A stretch of 64,000 bases of DNA. Source: Streptococcus sanguinis (GTDB taxonomy: Bacteria > Bacillota > Bacilli > Lactobacillales > Streptococcaceae). Of this stretch, positions 29,741-37,847 are shown piece after piece. Position 1 is the first letter of the stretch; each line of letters opens with the position of its first letter. The DNA lies in assembly GCF_013343115.1 (NCBI RefSeq), contig NZ_CP054570.1, positions 62,001 to 126,000 of the forward strand. The letters are read 5' to 3'. Both the position numbers and the translations under genes were made by a program. The notes beneath the pieces were generated by a model that saw nothing but the letters and a program-made list of their open reading frames with translations, did not search any database and was not told the DNA's origin.

Positions 29741-31596
29741 AAACACATATAAGCTTATCAGTTAATCGTTTGTTAAATGAAGATAGCTATGCTATTCCTC
29801 TTTACCAGAGAAATTTTGCCTGGACTTATGATGAAATAGAGCAATTATTGAACGATGTAGCAGATGCTTTTCAAGAACAAAGAGAAAATTACTATATTGG
29901 AACATTAGTCGTTAATGAAGAGAATGGTATTTTCAAAATCATAGATGGGCAGCAGCGGACAACAGCCCTTAATTTGATTGCCTTGGCTTTGAAACATGAG
30001 TTTGGTTTTGATAGATTGAAAGCTGTCAATCTTACTTTCCCAGCTAGGAAGAAGTCAAATGAGAACATTCAAAAGCTATTTACCAAGCAAAAAATCTCTG
30101 AGAATGATGAAAATGAACTAACTAGAGGTTACCGACATGCTCATGACGCACTGAAAAAAGTGCTAGAGGAGCGCCAATTTAAATCTCAATCGTTCTTTAA
30201 TTATCTTTTTGATAAAGTCATTATTTTTCGTAGTATTCTTCCTAATGATTTAGATTTAAATCTCTATTTCGAACGTTTCAACTCTCGAGGAGAACAACTA
30301 GAGGCACATGAAATTCTTAAAGCGCAAATGATGGCTAAGTTTGGTGAAGATCAAGAAATGGCGCAAAAATTTGCAAGAATTTGGGATGCCTGCGCAGAGT
30401 TTGATAAGCCGGTATTAAAAGCTTTTCAAATTCGAAGTAGACCAAATAATCCTGATGAAGAGGGGGAGAAAATTTTTGGGAGAGAATATGCTAATTTCAA
30501 ATTGCAAGAAGTATTTGATAAGATAGGAGTTGATAAGGTAGAGACAAAAAGTTTACTAGAGGCTATTTCTGAGGACAAATCTGAGAGGGGGAGAGCAGTA
30601 AGTAAAGAGTCAGATATTTCAAACTATACAACTGTAATTGATTTTCCAACGTTTTTGTTTCAAGTGTTTTTCATCATGGAAGGAAGTAATGAAACTACAT
30701 TTGATGATAAAAAATTATTGAAAATTTTTGAAATTGAACGACGAGATAGAGAATGGGTCCAACAATTTGGACAACTACTTCTGACTATGAAGCATATATT
30801 TGATACGCTTATCGTAAAAAATGCCCAATTAGAAAATGAAACCGAATGGCAAATCAAATGTGGTCAGTATGAGACATATCAACGAAATGAAAATGGTGGA
30901 TGGAAATATGTTCGAATTAATTTTCAAAAAAATACTTTTGACAATTTAAACAAAAACATTATCCTCCTCCAATCCATGTTTGCTGTCACCTTCACCGCTA
31001 ATCGTGATAGTCGTTGGTTATATGAGATTTTGCAATTCCTCTTTAACCATATTGAAGAGTTAAATGATCAAGAATTTGGTGCTCAGTTTAAAGATTTTCT
31101 TGAAAAAATGGCAGTGAGATATGCTGAAGAAAGATTGTTTACTGAGGATGGAAGTATAAAGAAATACGGGGATATTCCTGTTTATGCGTTTAACTTTGTG
31201 GATTATGTTTTATGGAAAAATCGTTCTGATTTAAAAGAAAAATATTCGAGTGTTGAATTTGAAGATTTCAAATTTACATATCGCCGTTCCATAGAGCATT
31301 GGTTCCCTCAGAATCCAAATGGACATGATGGAGAAAGCCAATTATCTGCTGAATTTTTGCATTCCTTTGGCAATCTTTGTATCATTACAGATAGTCAGAA
31401 TTCTAAGTTTGGTAATTCGTATCCAGAGTCTAAACTAACACAATGGAAGAGAGAAGATATCTTCAAGCGTCAGAGCTTAAAACTACAAATAATGGCTGCC
31501 CTAACGGAAAAGACTGAATGGGAATCAGATCAGGTTCTAGGGTTGGAAAACGAGATTTTACCTATGATCAACGAATTTATAGGAAGTAAAAAGTAA
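29734..31596 (+). CDS. DUF262-DUF1524 protein, predicted HNH-type nuclease
   Basis: 620 residues. The N-terminal DUF262 has IPLYQRNFAW, IIDGQQRTTALNL and ERFNSRGEQLEAHEILKA. The C-terminal DUF1524 part has the HNH-like core (SIEHWFPQNP about residue 525, then FGNLCIITDSQNSKFGN). Fused DUF262-DUF1524 proteins include GmrSD-type modification-dependent restriction enzymes and SspE. The first gene of the pair carries a second DUF262 domain, so the two probably form a hetero-complex. Codons are AT-rich like the rest of the block. Confidence 0.9.
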   Translation: MVETHISLSVNRLLNEDSYAIPLYQRNFAWTYDEIEQLLNDVADAFQEQRENYYIGTLVVNEENGIFKIIDGQQRTTALNLIALALKHEFGFDRLKAVNLTFPARKKSNENIQKLFTKQKISENDENELTRGYRHAHDALKKVLEERQFKSQSFFNYLFDKVIIFRSILPNDLDLNLYFERFNSRGEQLEAHEILKAQMMAKFGEDQEMAQKFARIWDACAEFDKPVLKAFQIRSRPNNPDEEGEKIFGREYANFKLQEVFDKIGVDKVETKSLLEAISEDKSERGRAVSKESDISNYTTVIDFPTFLFQVFFIMEGSNETTFDDKKLLKIFEIERRDREWVQQFGQLLLTMKHIFDTLIVKNAQLENETEWQIKCGQYETYQRNENGGWKYVRINFQKNTFDNLNKNIILLQSMFAVTFTANRDSRWLYEILQFLFNHIEELNDQEFGAQFKDFLEKMAVRYAEERLFTEDGSIKKYGDIPVYAFNFVDYVLWKNRSDLKEKYSSVEFEDFKFTYRRSIEHWFPQNPNGHDGESQLSAEFLHSFGNLCIITDSQNSKFGNSYPESKLTQWKREDIFKRQSLKLQIMAALTEKTEWESDQVLGLENEILPMINEFIGSKK

Positions 31597-31620
31597 GTTG
31601 TCAGATCTAGCATAATTTAA

Positions 31621-31666
31621 GAAGCCAATGTATAGCTGATAGATTTACATTAGCTTTCTTTTTTGT
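31621..31666 (+). terminator. Terminator of the DUF262 operon
   Basis: AAGCCAATGTA pairs imperfectly with TTACATTAGCTTTC, followed by T6. It also holds TTTACA (31644-31649), 17 bases before TAAAAT (31667-31672), a likely promoter for the toxin-antitoxin pair. Confidence 0.65.
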
Positions 31667-31696
31667 TAAAATAATCTATAGAAAGAAGGTGAGAGT

Positions 31697-31960
31697 ATGT
31701 CAAAGACTAGTATGAGTATACGCTTGGACAGTGAGGTCAAGGAGCAGGCTCAACAGGTTTTCAACAGCTTGGGAATGGATATGACAACGGCTATCAATAT
31801 TTTTCTTCGTCAGGCTATTCAGTACCAAGGGCTGCCCTTTGATGTTAGACTGGATGAGAGTCGGAAGCTAGTGGAAGTATTGGCAGATTTAGATCAAAAT
31901 CGGAATATGAGTCAGTCTTTTGGGAGTGTCTCAGACTTGATGGAGGATTTGCGTGCTTAA
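31697..31960 (+). CDS. RelB/DinJ-family antitoxin
   Basis: 87 residues with an N-terminal ribbon-helix-helix (KTSMSIRLDSEVKEQAQQVF, then SLGMDMTTAINIFLRQAI), the hallmark of RelB/DinJ antitoxins. The C-terminal part should wrap the toxin. It overlaps the toxin gene by 8 bases. Such antitoxins usually autorepress their promoter. Confidence 0.9.
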   Translation: MSKTSMSIRLDSEVKEQAQQVFNSLGMDMTTAINIFLRQAIQYQGLPFDVRLDESRKLVEVLADLDQNRNMSQSFGSVSDLMEDLRA

Positions 31961-32231
31961 GATTCGTTATCATAAACAGTTTAAAAAAGATTTTAAGTTG
32001 GCTATGAAGCGTGGACTTAAGGCAGAATTGTTAGAAGAAGTCTTGGAGTTTTTGATTCAAGAAAAAGAACTTCCTGCTAAATATCGAGATCATCAACTGA
32101 CAGCATCCAAGCACTTTAAAGGAGTGCGTGAATGCCATATACAGCCAGATTGGATCCTGGTTTATAAAGTGGATAAGGAAGAATTGATTTTAAACTTACT
32201 TAGGACAGGCAGTCATAGTGATTTATTTTAA
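31953..32231 (+). CDS. YafQ-family mRNA interferase toxin
   Basis: 92 residues: KIRYHKQFKKDFKLAMKRG, an internal KYRDHQLTASKHFKGVRECH and PDWILVYKVDKEELILNLLR. This is the YafQ/RelE fold with the expected His, Asp and C-terminal aromatic/hydrophobic positions. It probably cuts mRNA on the ribosome when the antitoxin is lost. It lies directly beside the DUF262 cargo and may help keep it. Confidence 0.9.
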   Translation: MLKIRYHKQFKKDFKLAMKRGLKAELLEEVLEFLIQEKELPAKYRDHQLTASKHFKGVRECHIQPDWILVYKVDKEELILNLLRTGSHSDLF

Positions 32232-32318
32232 TCTATTAAAAGATAATTGAGGATTCTGAAGACGCCAGTACAAGTAGGAGTTTATACCTTAGAATTATGA
32301 TTTAGAAAGGACTCTCTC

Positions 32319-32471
32319 ATGAAACTTAGAATAAATGCCGAAGATAAGCCTGCGCAAAAGGTGTTTGATTACCAGCTGGATCTTGACCCAGATACGATTT
32401 TGAAAATGACCGCTTTGATTTGCGGTACGGTGGCAGCGGTTAGCCTGCTGTCCCTGTTTAAAGAGAAATAA
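32319..32471 (+). CDS. Small membrane protein, 50 residues
   Basis: ATG 32319 follows AAAGGACTC. The 50-residue product starts MKLRINAEDKPAQK and has one C-terminal hydrophobic segment (ALICGTVAAVSLLSLF) ending in KEK. It lies 21 bases before pepS and is probably co-transcribed. No family recognised. Confidence 0.55.
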   Translation: MKLRINAEDKPAQKVFDYQLDLDPDTILKMTALICGTVAAVSLLSLFKEK

Positions 32472-32492
32472 CAAAAGAAAAGGAGAAGCAGC

Positions 32493-33734
32493 ATGGTTCT
32501 GCCAAATTTTAAAGAAAACTTAGAAAAATACGCTAAACTATTGGTTGCCAATGGTATTAATGTGCAGCCGGGTCACACGGTGGCGCTCAATATTGATGTG
32601 GAGCAGCGTGAGCTGGCTCACTTGATTGTCAAGGAGGCCTATGCTCTGGGTGCTCACGAGGTCATCGTCCAGTGGGCGGATGATTTGACTACGCGGGAGA
32701 AATTCCTCCATGCGCCGATGGAGCGCTTGGACAATGTTCCAGACTATAAGGTGGCTGAGATGAACTATCTCCTCGAAAAGAAAGCCAGCCGCTTGGGCGT
32801 TCGTTCATCTGATCCGGGGGCTTTGAATGGCGTGGATGCTGAGAAATTATCAGCTTCTGCTAAGGCTATGGGCATAGCCATGAAGCCGATGCGGATCGCA
32901 ACCCAATCCAATAAAGTCAGCTGGACAGTCGCTGCAGCAGCCGGTACAGAGTGGGCTAAGAAGGTCTTTCCAAACGCAGCCAGTGATGAGGAAGCGGTAG
33001 ACTTGCTTTGGGATCAGATTTTCAAAACCTGCCGTGTCTATGAGGATGATCCAGTAGCCGCTTGGAAGGCCCATGAAGAAAAACTCAGTTCAAAAGCTAA
33101 GGTTTTAAATGAGGAGCAATTCACTGCTCTGCACTATACAGCGCCGGGAACTGACTTGACATTGGGCTTACCCAAGAACCACCACTGGGAGTCAGCTGGT
33201 AGTCTAAATGCTCAGGGCGAGTATTTCATTGCCAACATGCCGACTGAGGAGGTCTTTACAGCACCGGACTTCCGACGGGCTGATGGCTATGTGACCAGCA
33301 CTAAGCCCCTCAGCTACAATGGCAACATCATTGAGGGCATCAAGGTGACCTTTAAGGATGGCCAGATTGTGGACATTACTGCTGAAAAGGGCGACCAGGT
33401 TATGAAGGATCTTGTCTTTGAAAATGCTGGTGCGCGTGCTTTAGGTGAATGTGCCTTGGTACCAGATCCAAGTCCGATTTCTCAGTCAGGTATCACCTTC
33501 TTCAATACACTTTTTGATGAAAATGCTTCTAATCACTTGGCTATCGGTGCAGCTTATGCGACCAGTGTAGTTGGCGGAGAGAATTTCTCTGAAAAAGAGC
33601 TAGAAGCAGCAGGCCTCAACCGCTCGGATGTCCATGTGGACTTTATGATTGGGTCTAACCAGATGAATGTCGATGGTATTCGTGAAGATGGTAGCCGAGT
33701 AGCCATCTTCCGCAATGGGGACTGGGCAATCTAA
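32493..33734 (+). CDS. pepS: Aminopeptidase PepS (peptidase family M29)
   Basis: 413 residues, full length for the M29 family. Typical segments: PNFKENLEKYAKLLVANGIN at the start, LGLPKNHHWESAGS, FIANMPTEEVFTAPDF with metal-binding glutamates, and DVHVDFMIGSNQMNVDGI at the end. It removes N-terminal residues from peptides in the cytoplasm using two metal ions. AAAGGAG precedes the start. Confidence 0.95.
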   Translation: MVLPNFKENLEKYAKLLVANGINVQPGHTVALNIDVEQRELAHLIVKEAYALGAHEVIVQWADDLTTREKFLHAPMERLDNVPDYKVAEMNYLLEKKASRLGVRSSDPGALNGVDAEKLSASAKAMGIAMKPMRIATQSNKVSWTVAAAAGTEWAKKVFPNAASDEEAVDLLWDQIFKTCRVYEDDPVAAWKAHEEKLSSKAKVLNEEQFTALHYTAPGTDLTLGLPKNHHWESAGSLNAQGEYFIANMPTEEVFTAPDFRRADGYVTSTKPLSYNGNIIEGIKVTFKDGQIVDITAEKGDQVMKDLVFENAGARALGECALVPDPSPISQSGITFFNTLFDENASNHLAIGAAYATSVVGGENFSEKELEAAGLNRSDVHVDFMIGSNQMNVDGIREDGSRVAIFRNGDWAI

Positions 33735-33828
33735 GATTTTGAGCTGCCCTAAATGGCTCATTCCATAATGACAGCTTCCACTTGCTTCTTGAGAAGCCTT
33801 GCTAGAAATATAGAAAGAAGGGGAATAT

Positions 33829-34059
33829 ATGATTGGTAGTATGTTTGTCGGTTTTATCATCGGCCTTATCGCCGGGGCTATTACCAGCCGTGGGGAGCGC
33901 ATGGGCTGTATCGGAAAGATCCTCTTGGGTTGGTTTGGTTCCTTGATAGGTCAATTTCTCTTTGGCCATTGGGGGCCAATGCTTGCTGATACAGCTATTG
34001 TTCCATCAGTGCTAGGAGCAGTTATCCTCTTGGCTATTTTCTGGAGACGGGATAGTTAG
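33829..34059 (+). CDS. GlsB/YeaQ/YmgE-family membrane protein
   Basis: 76 residues with three short glycine-rich helices (FVGFIIGLIAGAI; IGKILLGWFGSLIGQFLFG; VPSVLGAVILLAIFW). These features mark the transglycosylase-associated protein family, often stress induced. AAGGGGAA precedes the start. Confidence 0.88.
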   Translation: MIGSMFVGFIIGLIAGAITSRGERMGCIGKILLGWFGSLIGQFLFGHWGPMLADTAIVPSVLGAVILLAIFWRRDS

Positions 34060-34066
34060 AATAGAA

Positions 34067-34101
34067 AAAATACCTAGATAGTTTCTATCTAGGTATTTTT
34101 G
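34067..34101. terminator. Bidirectional terminator
   Basis: Perfect stem AATACCTAGATAG / CTATCTAGGTATT with loop TTT and A/T-runs on both sides, between the convergent YeaQ-type and def genes. Confidence 0.9.
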
Positions 34102-34120
34102 ATAATGATATATAAGTTAT

Positions 34121-34753
34121 TTACTCAATCACCAACATGCCGTCTTTAACTGCAAATGGGTCTTTTTCATTGATGCGGTCGTAAAACATGATGCCGTTAA
34201 TATGGTCGATTTCATGCTGAACGACAATGGCATTATAACCCTTGAGTTTGATACGATGCTTTTGACCGTCCTTGTCAAAGTAATCCACGGTGACTCGCGC
34301 ATGCCGAACCACGTAGCCAGGTACTTCTCGATCGACTGACAGGCAGCCTTCACCATCAGCTAAAGCTGCATCCTGAACGGAATGGGCTACAATTTTAGGA
34401 TTGTACATCAGCGTTTGCAGGCTATAAGCTTCCTTAGGCGGACTGCCCTCTTCGTCCTCAGGGTTGGGAACTAAAACAGCGATGAGCCGTTTGGAAATAT
34501 CCAGCTGGGGAGCAGCTAGACCAACACCGCCGCGAAGCCCCATTTTTTCTGCCATGATTGGATCCTGGGAATGCTTGAGAAATTGCATCATCTTCTCGCC
34601 CAGAATGATTTCCTGGTCTGATAGAGGGAAGCTGACTTCCTCAGCGATAGCGCGCAGGGTCGGATTGCCCTCGCGGATAATGTCCTTCATATCAATTAAA
34701 TGGGCTGGTTTGGTTAATCGTTCAATAACAGATGTTTTTTCACTCACAGACAT
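34121..34753 (-). CDS. def: Peptide deformylase
   Basis: 210 residues. The three active-site motifs are [13 protein letters not shown] (zinc cysteine) and QHEIDH (zinc histidines and catalytic glutamate). The inserted loop before the EGCLS motif is typical of type 2 deformylases of Gram-positives. It removes the formyl group from new proteins. AAAGGAGAG lies upstream on the minus strand. Confidence 0.95.
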   Translation of the reverse strand: MSVSEKTSVIERLTKPAHLIDMKDIIREGNPTLRAIAEEVSFPLSDQEIILGEKMMQFLKHSQDPIMAEKMGLRGGVGLAAPQLDISKRLIAVLVPNPEDEEGSPPKEAYSLQTLMYNPKIVAHSVQDAALADGEGCLSVDREVPGYVVRHARVTVDYFDKDGQKHRIKLKGYNAIVVQHEIDHINGIMFYDRINEKDPFAVKDGMLVIE

Positions 34754-34886
34754 GATTCTCTCCTTTTTCTACCCTTCATCATAACATAAAACCTGCAAGA
34801 AATAAAGGCGGGAGCGGTTTTGACTGGCTGGCGGTGCCTGATTTTGAATGGAGCGACAGCGACCCATAATATTCCTGACAAAGAAA

Positions 34887-34915
34887 TTGCGTCTTGACCC
34901 AAAAAACTGTATGAT
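34887..34915 (+). promoter_or_regulatory. Promoter of the MFS transporter gene
   Basis: TTGCGT, 17-base spacer, TATGAT (34910-34915), about 32 bases before the start codon. Confidence 0.55.
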
Positions 34916-34946
34916 AGAGGTAGTGTGAATTTTAAAGGAAAATAGA

Positions 34947-36116
34947 ATGAAAAAATTGATGGAAAAGGTGAGCATCCTCTCACTTTCTTTGATTCTGACG
35001 ACGGCTTTCTCGATTTCCAGTGCCCAGTCGGCCATGTTTGCTTTTTATAAAGGGATTCCAGAAAGTTGGGTAGAACTTCTGGTTTCTTTGCCTTCGGCTG
35101 GGATTATGCTCATGTTGCTGTTTAATAGGGTCATTGAAAAATACCTGACAGAGCGTCAGATGATAGTGAGCGGCCTTCTGATCTTTTCGCTCTGCGGCCT
35201 TCTTCCTCTTCTTAATCAGTCTTACTGGCTTATGTTTGCCTCTCGGCTTGTCTTTGGGATGGGAATCGGTCTGCTCAATGCCAAGGCGATTTCGATTGTG
35301 AGCGAGCGCTATAAGGGACAGGAACGCGTCCGGCTTTTAGGACTGAGGGGATCAGCAGAAGTAGTCGGGACAGCCCTCTTGACTTTTGGAGTCAGTCGGC
35401 TTCTTCCTCTCGGCTGGCAGGCTGCCTTTCTCGTCTATACCTTCGGACTAGTGGTTTTAGCGCTTTATCTGCTTTTTGTCCCTTATGACAAGATCTCTGA
35501 AAAGCAGCACGAGCAGTCTGAATTGACTCCCAAGCTAAGCCGGCAGGATTGGCAGCTGAGTCTAGCTTTTGCCTTTGTGGCGGGGGTCATTGTGCTGACT
35601 TATATTGCCATCAATCTACGCGTGCCGGGGATTGTAGAGAAGTCCGGCATGGGGACGGCCCAGACTGCAGGTGTGATTCTTTCCTTGATGCAGTTGATTG
35701 GGATTGCAGCGGGTATCAGCTTTGCTAGTTTGACCCGTCTTTTTAGAGATAAACTGCTGATGCTTTCTGGTCTGGTTTTTGGCCTGACTCAGATTATTAT
35801 TGGCTTCTCACCAAATCTCTTGTCACTCAGCTTTGCTACTATTAGCGCCGGCTTTGTCTATAGTGTCGGTCTGACGACCATTTTTTACACCCTATCCGAG
35901 CGCATTTCCGCCCACCTACTCAATCAAGCCACTTCTATCGTGATTTTAGGCTGCAGTATCGGAGCAACGGCCACTACTTTTGTCCTCAGCTTCATTGGGA
36001 GATTCTCTAACGCCCCAGTCTTTATCTTCAGCATTTTGGGACTGGCTATGATTCTGACCTCGCTCTTTGTTCTAAGATTTAACAAAGAAAAGAACGGAAT
36101 GGCTTCAAAAAGCTAG
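34947..36116 (+). CDS. Major facilitator superfamily transporter
   Basis: 389 residues with about 12 membrane helices and an MFS motif A-like loop (RLVFGMGIGLLNAKAISIVSERYKGQERVRLLG). It resembles CynX/NimT-type or drug-efflux members of the superfamily; the substrate is unknown. It is followed 11 bases later by a pseudouridine synthase gene, so the two probably share a transcript. Confidence 0.85.
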   Translation: MKKLMEKVSILSLSLILTTAFSISSAQSAMFAFYKGIPESWVELLVSLPSAGIMLMLLFNRVIEKYLTERQMIVSGLLIFSLCGLLPLLNQSYWLMFASRLVFGMGIGLLNAKAISIVSERYKGQERVRLLGLRGSAEVVGTALLTFGVSRLLPLGWQAAFLVYTFGLVVLALYLLFVPYDKISEKQHEQSELTPKLSRQDWQLSLAFAFVAGVIVLTYIAINLRVPGIVEKSGMGTAQTAGVILSLMQLIGIAAGISFASLTRLFRDKLLMLSGLVFGLTQIIIGFSPNLLSLSFATISAGFVYSVGLTTIFYTLSERISAHLLNQATSIVILGCSIGATATTFVLSFIGRFSNAPVFIFSILGLAMILTSLFVLRFNKEKNGMASKS

Positions 36117-36127
36117 GAGGTTATACG

Positions 36128-36856
36128 ATGCGTCTGGATAAATTTTTAGCAGAAAATGGTCTGGGCTCACGCGCTCAGGTCAAGCAGCTCCTAAAGAAAG
36201 GCCTGGTTTTGGTCAATGGCAGAGTAGAGAAATCACCTAAGACCCAGATTGATGAGACAGCAGATGAGATTATTGTTTCTGGCCAAAGGCTGACCTATGA
36301 AAAATTCGTCTACTACCTTCTCAACAAGCCGCAGGGAGTCATTTCGGCGACAGAGGATGACCGTCATAAGACGGTTCTGGACTTGCTGGACGAGACTGCC
36401 CGTCAGAAAGAAGTCTTTCCTGTCGGCCGTTTGGATATTGATACCCACGGCCTGCTCCTTCTGACCAATAATGGCAAGCTGGCCCATGCCATGCTGTCAC
36501 CTAAAAAGCACGTCGAAAAAATCTACCGAGCTCAAGTGGCTGGCCTGATGAAGCAAGCAGATGTAGATCGCTTTGCTGCAGGAATAGAACTGAAAGACTT
36601 CACCTGTCAGCCAGCTCAGCTCAAGGTTTTAGAGCTGGATGAGGCAAAAGAGACTTCTCTCGTAGAAATTACCCTAGCTGAAGGCAAGTTCCATCAGGTC
36701 AAGCGCATGGTGGCTGCCTGCGGAAAAGAAGTCACGGATCTTCAGCGCCTCACGATGGGGCCCCTACAGTTGGATCCTGCAGTGGCTCTTGGAGAATGGC
36801 GGAGATTGACCGAGGAAGAAATGCTTTCTTTAGAAATCTTTGGGGTAGAATTGTAA
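36128..36856 (+). CDS. 16S rRNA pseudouridine synthase, RsuA family
   Basis: 242 residues. An N-terminal S4 domain (MRLDKFLAENGLGSRAQVKQ) is followed by the RsuA/RluB/E/F catalytic core with GRLDIDTHGLLLLTN (catalytic aspartate) and KFHQVKRMVAACG. It isomerises a uridine in ribosomal RNA. RsuA rather than RluB is favoured by overall length. AGGAGG precedes the start. Confidence 0.9.
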   Translation: MRLDKFLAENGLGSRAQVKQLLKKGLVLVNGRVEKSPKTQIDETADEIIVSGQRLTYEKFVYYLLNKPQGVISATEDDRHKTVLDLLDETARQKEVFPVGRLDIDTHGLLLLTNNGKLAHAMLSPKKHVEKIYRAQVAGLMKQADVDRFAAGIELKDFTCQPAQLKVLELDEAKETSLVEITLAEGKFHQVKRMVAACGKEVTDLQRLTMGPLQLDPAVALGEWRRLTEEEMLSLEIFGVEL

Positions 36857-36903
36857 ATGAAAAAGCCTAAATTCCTCATAAAAAAGGGTTGAAACAGAAT
36901 CAT

Positions 36904-36932
36904 TTGACAAAGGTAGTCCTTCTTGGTAGAAT
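36904..36932 (+). promoter_or_regulatory. rpsO promoter
   Basis: Consensus TTGACA, 17-base spacer, TAGAAT (36927-36932). Confidence 0.8.
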
Positions 36933-36938
36933 AAGTAT

Positions 36939-37022
36939 GTCGTAAAGACAAATAACTTCTTCTTGGTTGCAGGCCATGCCAAACCTGCCACTCGGATGAA
37001 GCGTAAAGAAAAGGAGTATATC
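36939..37022 (+). promoter_or_regulatory. rpsO leader, possible S15 autoregulatory RNA
   Basis: The roughly 85-base leader contains a GCAGG...CCTGC stem and a GC-rich turn ahead of AAAGGAG. In many bacteria S15 binds its own leader. The structure here was only judged by eye. Confidence 0.4.
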
Positions 37023-37292
37023 ATGGCAATCTCAAAAGAGAAAAAAAATGAAATCATTGCACAATACGCACGTCACGAAGGTGACACTGGTTCAGTAGAG
37101 GTACAAGTTGCTGTCCTTACTTGGGAAATCAACCACCTCAACGACCACATCAAACAACACAAAAAAGACCACGCTACTTACCGTGGCTTGATGAAGAAAA
37201 TCGGTCGCCGTCGTAACCTCTTGGCTTACCTTCGTAAGAACGACGTTAACCGTTACCGTGAGTTGATCAACTCTCTTGGACTTCGTCGCTAA
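37023..37292 (+). CDS. rpsO: Ribosomal protein S15
   Basis: 89 residues from ATG 37023 behind AAAGGAG. The sequence ([40 protein letters not shown], then [17 protein letters not shown]) is unmistakable S15. It binds the central domain of 16S rRNA. Codon use is biased to highly expressed choices. Confidence 0.97.
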   Translation: MAISKEKKNEIIAQYARHEGDTGSVEVQVAVLTWEINHLNDHIKQHKKDHATYRGLMKKIGRRRNLLAYLRKNDVNRYRELINSLGLRR

Positions 37293-37396
37293 TCTTGCGT
37301 CTAAAACGTTTCTATACTTCGTTGACTTCGCCTTGATGTACCATTAGTACAATCTTCGCCTCGTCGCCTAGTTTATAAACGTTTTATCCAGCAAGA
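37293..37396 (+). repeat. Structured element, copy 1, downstream of rpsO
   Basis: A 104-nt foldback. TCTTGC (37293-37298) pairs with GCAAGA (37391-37396), TAAAACGTTT (37302-37311) with AAACGTTTTA (37377-37386), and an apical GAT-GTAC/GTAC-ATC hairpin lies near 37334-37353. Copy 2 has the same architecture with different bases. No ORF is credible. Confidence 0.6.
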
Positions 37397-37511
37397 ATCA
37401 TGATGCTAAGGGCGTCGAAAATCCGTATGAAAATAGGGAAACGACACTGTGTTCAATGAACACAAGGAGTTTCATCTTTTTCACTAGGATTTTAGCCCGA
37501 GATCAAAATAG

Positions 37512-37538
37512 CTCTCTGACTTCAGGGGGCTTTTTTGT
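37512..37538 (+). terminator. Terminator between the two structured elements
   Basis: Stem AGCTCTCTGA / TCAGGGGGCT (with G-T pairs) followed by T6. Confidence 0.7.
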
Positions 37539-37569
37539 TTTGTCAACTTTTTAGGACTTCGTCGTTAAT

Positions 37570-37672
37570 CTGCTTTATTTTCCACTTACATTGCCTTGTC
37601 ACCTTACCTCGATATACTCAAGTATTATCTTCGGTTACGGTTCCTAGCACTCTAAGGTAAAATAAACCAGAA
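37570..37672 (+). repeat. Structured element, copy 2
   Basis: A 103-nt foldback parallel to copy 1. TCTG pairs with CAGA, TTTATTTT (37575-37582) with AAAATAAA (37660-37667), and the apical hairpin is GAT-ATAC/GTAT-ATC. Directly before it, the last bases of rpsO (GGACTTCGTCG, TAATCT) are repeated, and TTCACTAGGAT-TTAG-CCGAG follows both copies. So the unit was duplicated together with the end of rpsO. Confidence 0.6.
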
Positions 37673-37674
37673 TG

Positions 37675-37702
37675 ATCTCCCTTCGGGGAGATTTTTTTGT
37701 TT
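37675..37702 (+). terminator. Strong terminator after copy 2
   Basis: ATCTCCC / GGGGAGAT stem with a TTC tetraloop-like turn and T7. Confidence 0.9.
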
Positions 37703-37797
37703 TCACTAGGATCTTAGTCCGAGTACAAATCACCTCCTCTGGATTCAGAAGGCTTTTCCTTAGTCTTGCTTCTAACTCAGTCAGACTCTTTTTGTGG

Positions 37798-37832
37798 TCC
37801 AAAAAAGCCCTTCTATTATTTTAGAAGAACTT
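37798..37832. terminator. Terminator of the alpha/beta hydrolase gene
   Basis: AAAAAG...TTCTA pairs with TAGAA...CTTTTT, just downstream of the minus-strand gene's stop. Confidence 0.6.
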
Positions 37833-37847
37833 TTTCTATCAGCAAAT

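Noticed and set aside
36963..37022. N-terminal extension of S15
   Set aside because: Lies inside the leader; the normal S15 start with AAAGGAG is at 37023.
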